From Bacilli bacterium (GTDB lineage: Bacteria; Bacillota_I; Bacilli_A; RFN20; CAG-826): a stretch of 64,000 nucleotides of DNA. Shown piece by piece: positions 62,307 to 64,000 of the stretch. The stretch covers positions 52,344-116,343 of the forward strand of contig JAKSVB010000004.1 of NCBI GenBank assembly GCA_024408335.1. The letters are read 5' to 3'. The translations under genes were made by a program, and so were the position numbers. The notes beneath the pieces were generated by a model, which was not told where the DNA came from, did no database searches, and worked only from the letters and a program-made list of their open reading frames with translations. Numbering within the stretch: position 1 is the first letter of the stretch; the number at the start of each line of letters is the position of its first letter.

Positions 62307-63281
62307 TTAAATCGCTTTTCTAATAAACTTCTCAATCTTATCAAAAGGAATAACTTCTAAATTGTCATATAAATCAGTATGAACTGCTTCCGGAATAATT
62401 AATAATTCCTTATTTGATGTGTATTTAGAATCCTTGATCATATTTTCATATGCATCTTTTCCAAAATAAAATGAATGAGCTTTATCACCGTGAACGATTA
62501 ATACAGCACTTCTGATTTCATTTGAATATTTTAAGATCGGTTGATTCATAAACGACATACATCCAATAACATTCCATCCTTCGTTAGAATTTAAGCTTCT
62601 TGGATGATACGCTCTACCTTTATAGTATTTGCTATAATCCTTAACAAAGAATGGAGCGTCTTCTGCTACAGGAAGCGGCAAGCATCCACCTGCTCTAGAA
62701 TAGTCTTTGTTAAACTCTACGGTTCTTTGGGAATTAAGTTGAACTTTTTTGTTATATCTAGCTTCTTCGCTATTTTCTGAATCAAAGTATCCGTTAGCGT
62801 TAACCCTAGTCATATCATACATAGTCATGGCTACTGTTGCTTTAATTCTTGTATCTATGCAAGCGGTATTAATAGCCATACCTCCCCAACCACAAATGCC
62901 AATAATGGATATCTTATTTACATCTACATCATCTCTACTACAAAGATAATCAATAGATGCTTGGAAGTCTTCTGTATTGATATCAGGTGATGCCATATAT
63001 CTAGGCATACCACCTGATTCACCAGTAAATGATGGGTCGAATGCAATGGTTAAAAAGCCTCTTTCCGCCATTGTCTGAGCATATAAACCGGAGCATTGTT
63101 CTTTTACCGCGCCAAAAGGACCTGATACTGAAATCGCAGGCAATTTGCCAACCATATTCAATGGTTTGTATAGATCAGCAGCAAGTTCAATACCGTATCT
63201 GTTTTTAAAAGTTACTTTGCAATGTTCTACTTTATCCGATTTAGGGAACGTTTTATCCCATTTAGTTTCTAAATTAATCAT
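62307..63281 (-). CDS. Alpha/beta hydrolase with a Cys nucleophile elbow
   Basis: 324 aa. The elbow GICGWGG carries Cys instead of Ser, as in dienelactone hydrolase-like and YcjY-like enzymes. Asp and His candidates are HGDKAHS and EAVHTDLYD. It overlaps the lipoprotein stop as ATGA, so both are coupled in a MarR-led operon. The reaction is unknown. Confidence 0.85.
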   Translation of the reverse strand: MINLETKWDKTFPKSDKVEHCKVTFKNRYGIELAADLYKPLNMVGKLPAISVSGPFGAVKEQCSGLYAQTMAERGFLTIAFDPSFTGESGGMPRYMASPDINTEDFQASIDYLCSRDDVDVNKISIIGICGWGGMAINTACIDTRIKATVAMTMYDMTRVNANGYFDSENSEEARYNKKVQLNSQRTVEFNKDYSRAGGCLPLPVAEDAPFFVKDYSKYYKGRAYHPRSLNSNEGWNVIGCMSFMNQPILKYSNEIRSAVLIVHGDKAHSFYFGKDAYENMIKDSKYTSNKELLIIPEAVHTDLYDNLEVIPFDKIEKFIRKAI

Positions 63282-63790
63282 TTGTTTTTCTCTCCTGTCA
63301 TAAATGTAATTTCTACATTTCTTCCTGATAATGCGTTAGTCAATCTAGCAACATCGTCTATATGTCCTAGCTTCGTATACTTCCATGAATTGCTTCCATA
63401 GAACACGACGATATTATCGCCGTCATATAAAACTACATCACCTGGATTTGTTGTCATTTGCTCGTCGTTCCTTGGCAAAGAGAATCCTAAGCTTCCCACT
63501 TTTTCAAAACCACCATAGTCGCTAAACGATACTGTTAACGGAAGTTTTTTTACCAATTCCTTTGTCGCGGAATTATCATCAAGTTTCATAGAAAACTCTT
63601 CATTATCAATCTTTAAAATTATAGATTCTGTCATCTGTTCTTCGCCCTCCACTATATTTCCCGTCTCAATGTTTTCGCTTGAGTTGCCATTGAATGAACT
63701 AGTAGAATCACCAAAGTTATGAAAAGCGCACCCTGAAATCAAAAGGATAGTAAGCAATCCAATTTTAGGTACAAAGATTCTTCTATTCAT
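63278..63790 (-). CDS. Cyclophilin-like lipoprotein
   Basis: 170 aa. Lipobox LISGC (Cys21) and a Ser/Asn-rich linker; from about residue 55 the domain has MTESIILKIDNEEFSMKLDDN, PLTVSFSDYGGFEKVG and PGDVVLYDGDNIVVFYGSN, the cyclophilin-like fold found next to flavodoxin and reductase genes. Its ATG overlaps the MarR gene by 8 bp. Confidence 0.85.
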   Translation of the reverse strand: MNRRIFVPKIGLLTILLISGCAFHNFGDSTSSFNGNSSENIETGNIVEGEEQMTESIILKIDNEEFSMKLDDNSATKELVKKLPLTVSFSDYGGFEKVGSLGFSLPRNDEQMTTNPGDVVLYDGDNIVVFYGSNSWKYTKLGHIDDVARLTNALSGRNVEITFMTGEKNK

Positions 63791-64000
63791 GGCCTACCTC
63801 CAAATTTTTGTTTAAGCCATTAAGTACTTCTACCATTTTTTCTATGACGTCTTTGTTTGATAATTCACTAAATGTTTTTCTTTCGATTTCATATAATTCA
63901 GTTAAGAGGCTAGATGCATAATCTTTTCCTTTTTGAGTAAGCTTGACTTCTAATTCTCTTTTTTGACCTTTGATTTGTACCAATTCGACATAACTATCAT
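63783..64000 (-). CDS. MarR-family regulator (partial, C-terminal part)
   Basis: At least 72 codons, continuing beyond the right edge. The frame reads DSYVELVQIKGQKRELEVKLTQKGKDYA, the MarR wing and helix, then a dimerisation helix. It probably controls the lipoprotein and hydrolase that follow. Confidence 0.85.
   Translation of the reverse strand, partial: DSYVELVQIKGQKRELEVKLTQKGKDYASSLLTELYEIERKTFSELSNKDVIEKMVEVLNGLNKNLEVGHE

Overview
The window looks like a chromosomal contig of a low-GC, strictly anaerobic, gut- or rumen-type Firmicute in or near the Erysipelotrichia/RF39/RFN20-like Bacilli. This is inferred, not proven. The reasons are an NAD-linked multi-subunit [FeFe]-hydrogenase, rubrerythrin, Shine-Dalgarno starts of AGGAGG type, heavy AGA use for arginine, Gram-positive lipoproteins and membrane-tethered glycan enzymes, intrinsic terminators after most operons, and tRNAs with encoded CCA. 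TGA is used as stop and TGG as Trp, so the code is standard.

Layout. 0-7 kb: the 5' part of a DUF4143-type AAA ATPase with a five-unit repeat upstream, the hydCBA hydrogenase operon, and a glycosyltransferase-acyltransferase fusion divergent from a membrane-anchored XRE regulator. 7.7-27.3 kb is an accessory region, mostly on the minus strand. It contains a 3.3-kb insert between 22-bp direct repeats (DUF4417, orphan toxin domain, immunity-like protein and a RecF/OLD-type ATPase), a six-gene overlapping operon built round a DUF559-RecQ helicase fusion and a PD-(D/E)XK-DUF2075 helicase, two further AAA ATPases each with its own repeat family, a second DUF4417-toxin-immunity cassette whose DUF4417 gene carries an in-frame TAG, and an XRE/ImmA pair. 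27.5-64 kb is mainly housekeeping: MscS channel, large envelope protein, membrane-tethered circularly permuted GH3 glucosidase, M18 and C69 peptidases, PTS IIC protein with a transaldolase-like aldolase, CotH-like lipoprotein, GPH/MFS symporter with a TetR regulator, four tRNAs, rubrerythrin, a LysR-linked alcohol dehydrogenase, 3-hydroxyacyl-CoA dehydrogenase and a MarR-led hydrolase operon at the right edge.

How genes work together. The hydrogenase, alcohol dehydrogenase and hydroxyacyl-CoA dehydrogenase fit fermentative disposal of NADH. The GH3 enzyme, its tethered partner, the PTS protein and the aldolase fit sugar capture, with two catabolite-control-like sites. The accessory region reads as a defence and conflict island.

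Most interesting signals. (1) All three AAA/DUF4143-like ATPase genes have private, regularly phased repeats beside their start codons: five units at 23 bp, three palindromes at 33 bp, and four 53-bp hairpin units bracketing the third gene. A divergent-AAA/AlbA_2 gene has a weaker example, and an orphan array lies near it. (2) The RecQ-DUF559 to DUF2075 operon matches no defence system I know. (3) The DUF4417-toxin-immunity triplet occurs twice. (4) A 22-bp duplication of the nitroreductase 3' end suggests an integrated element.
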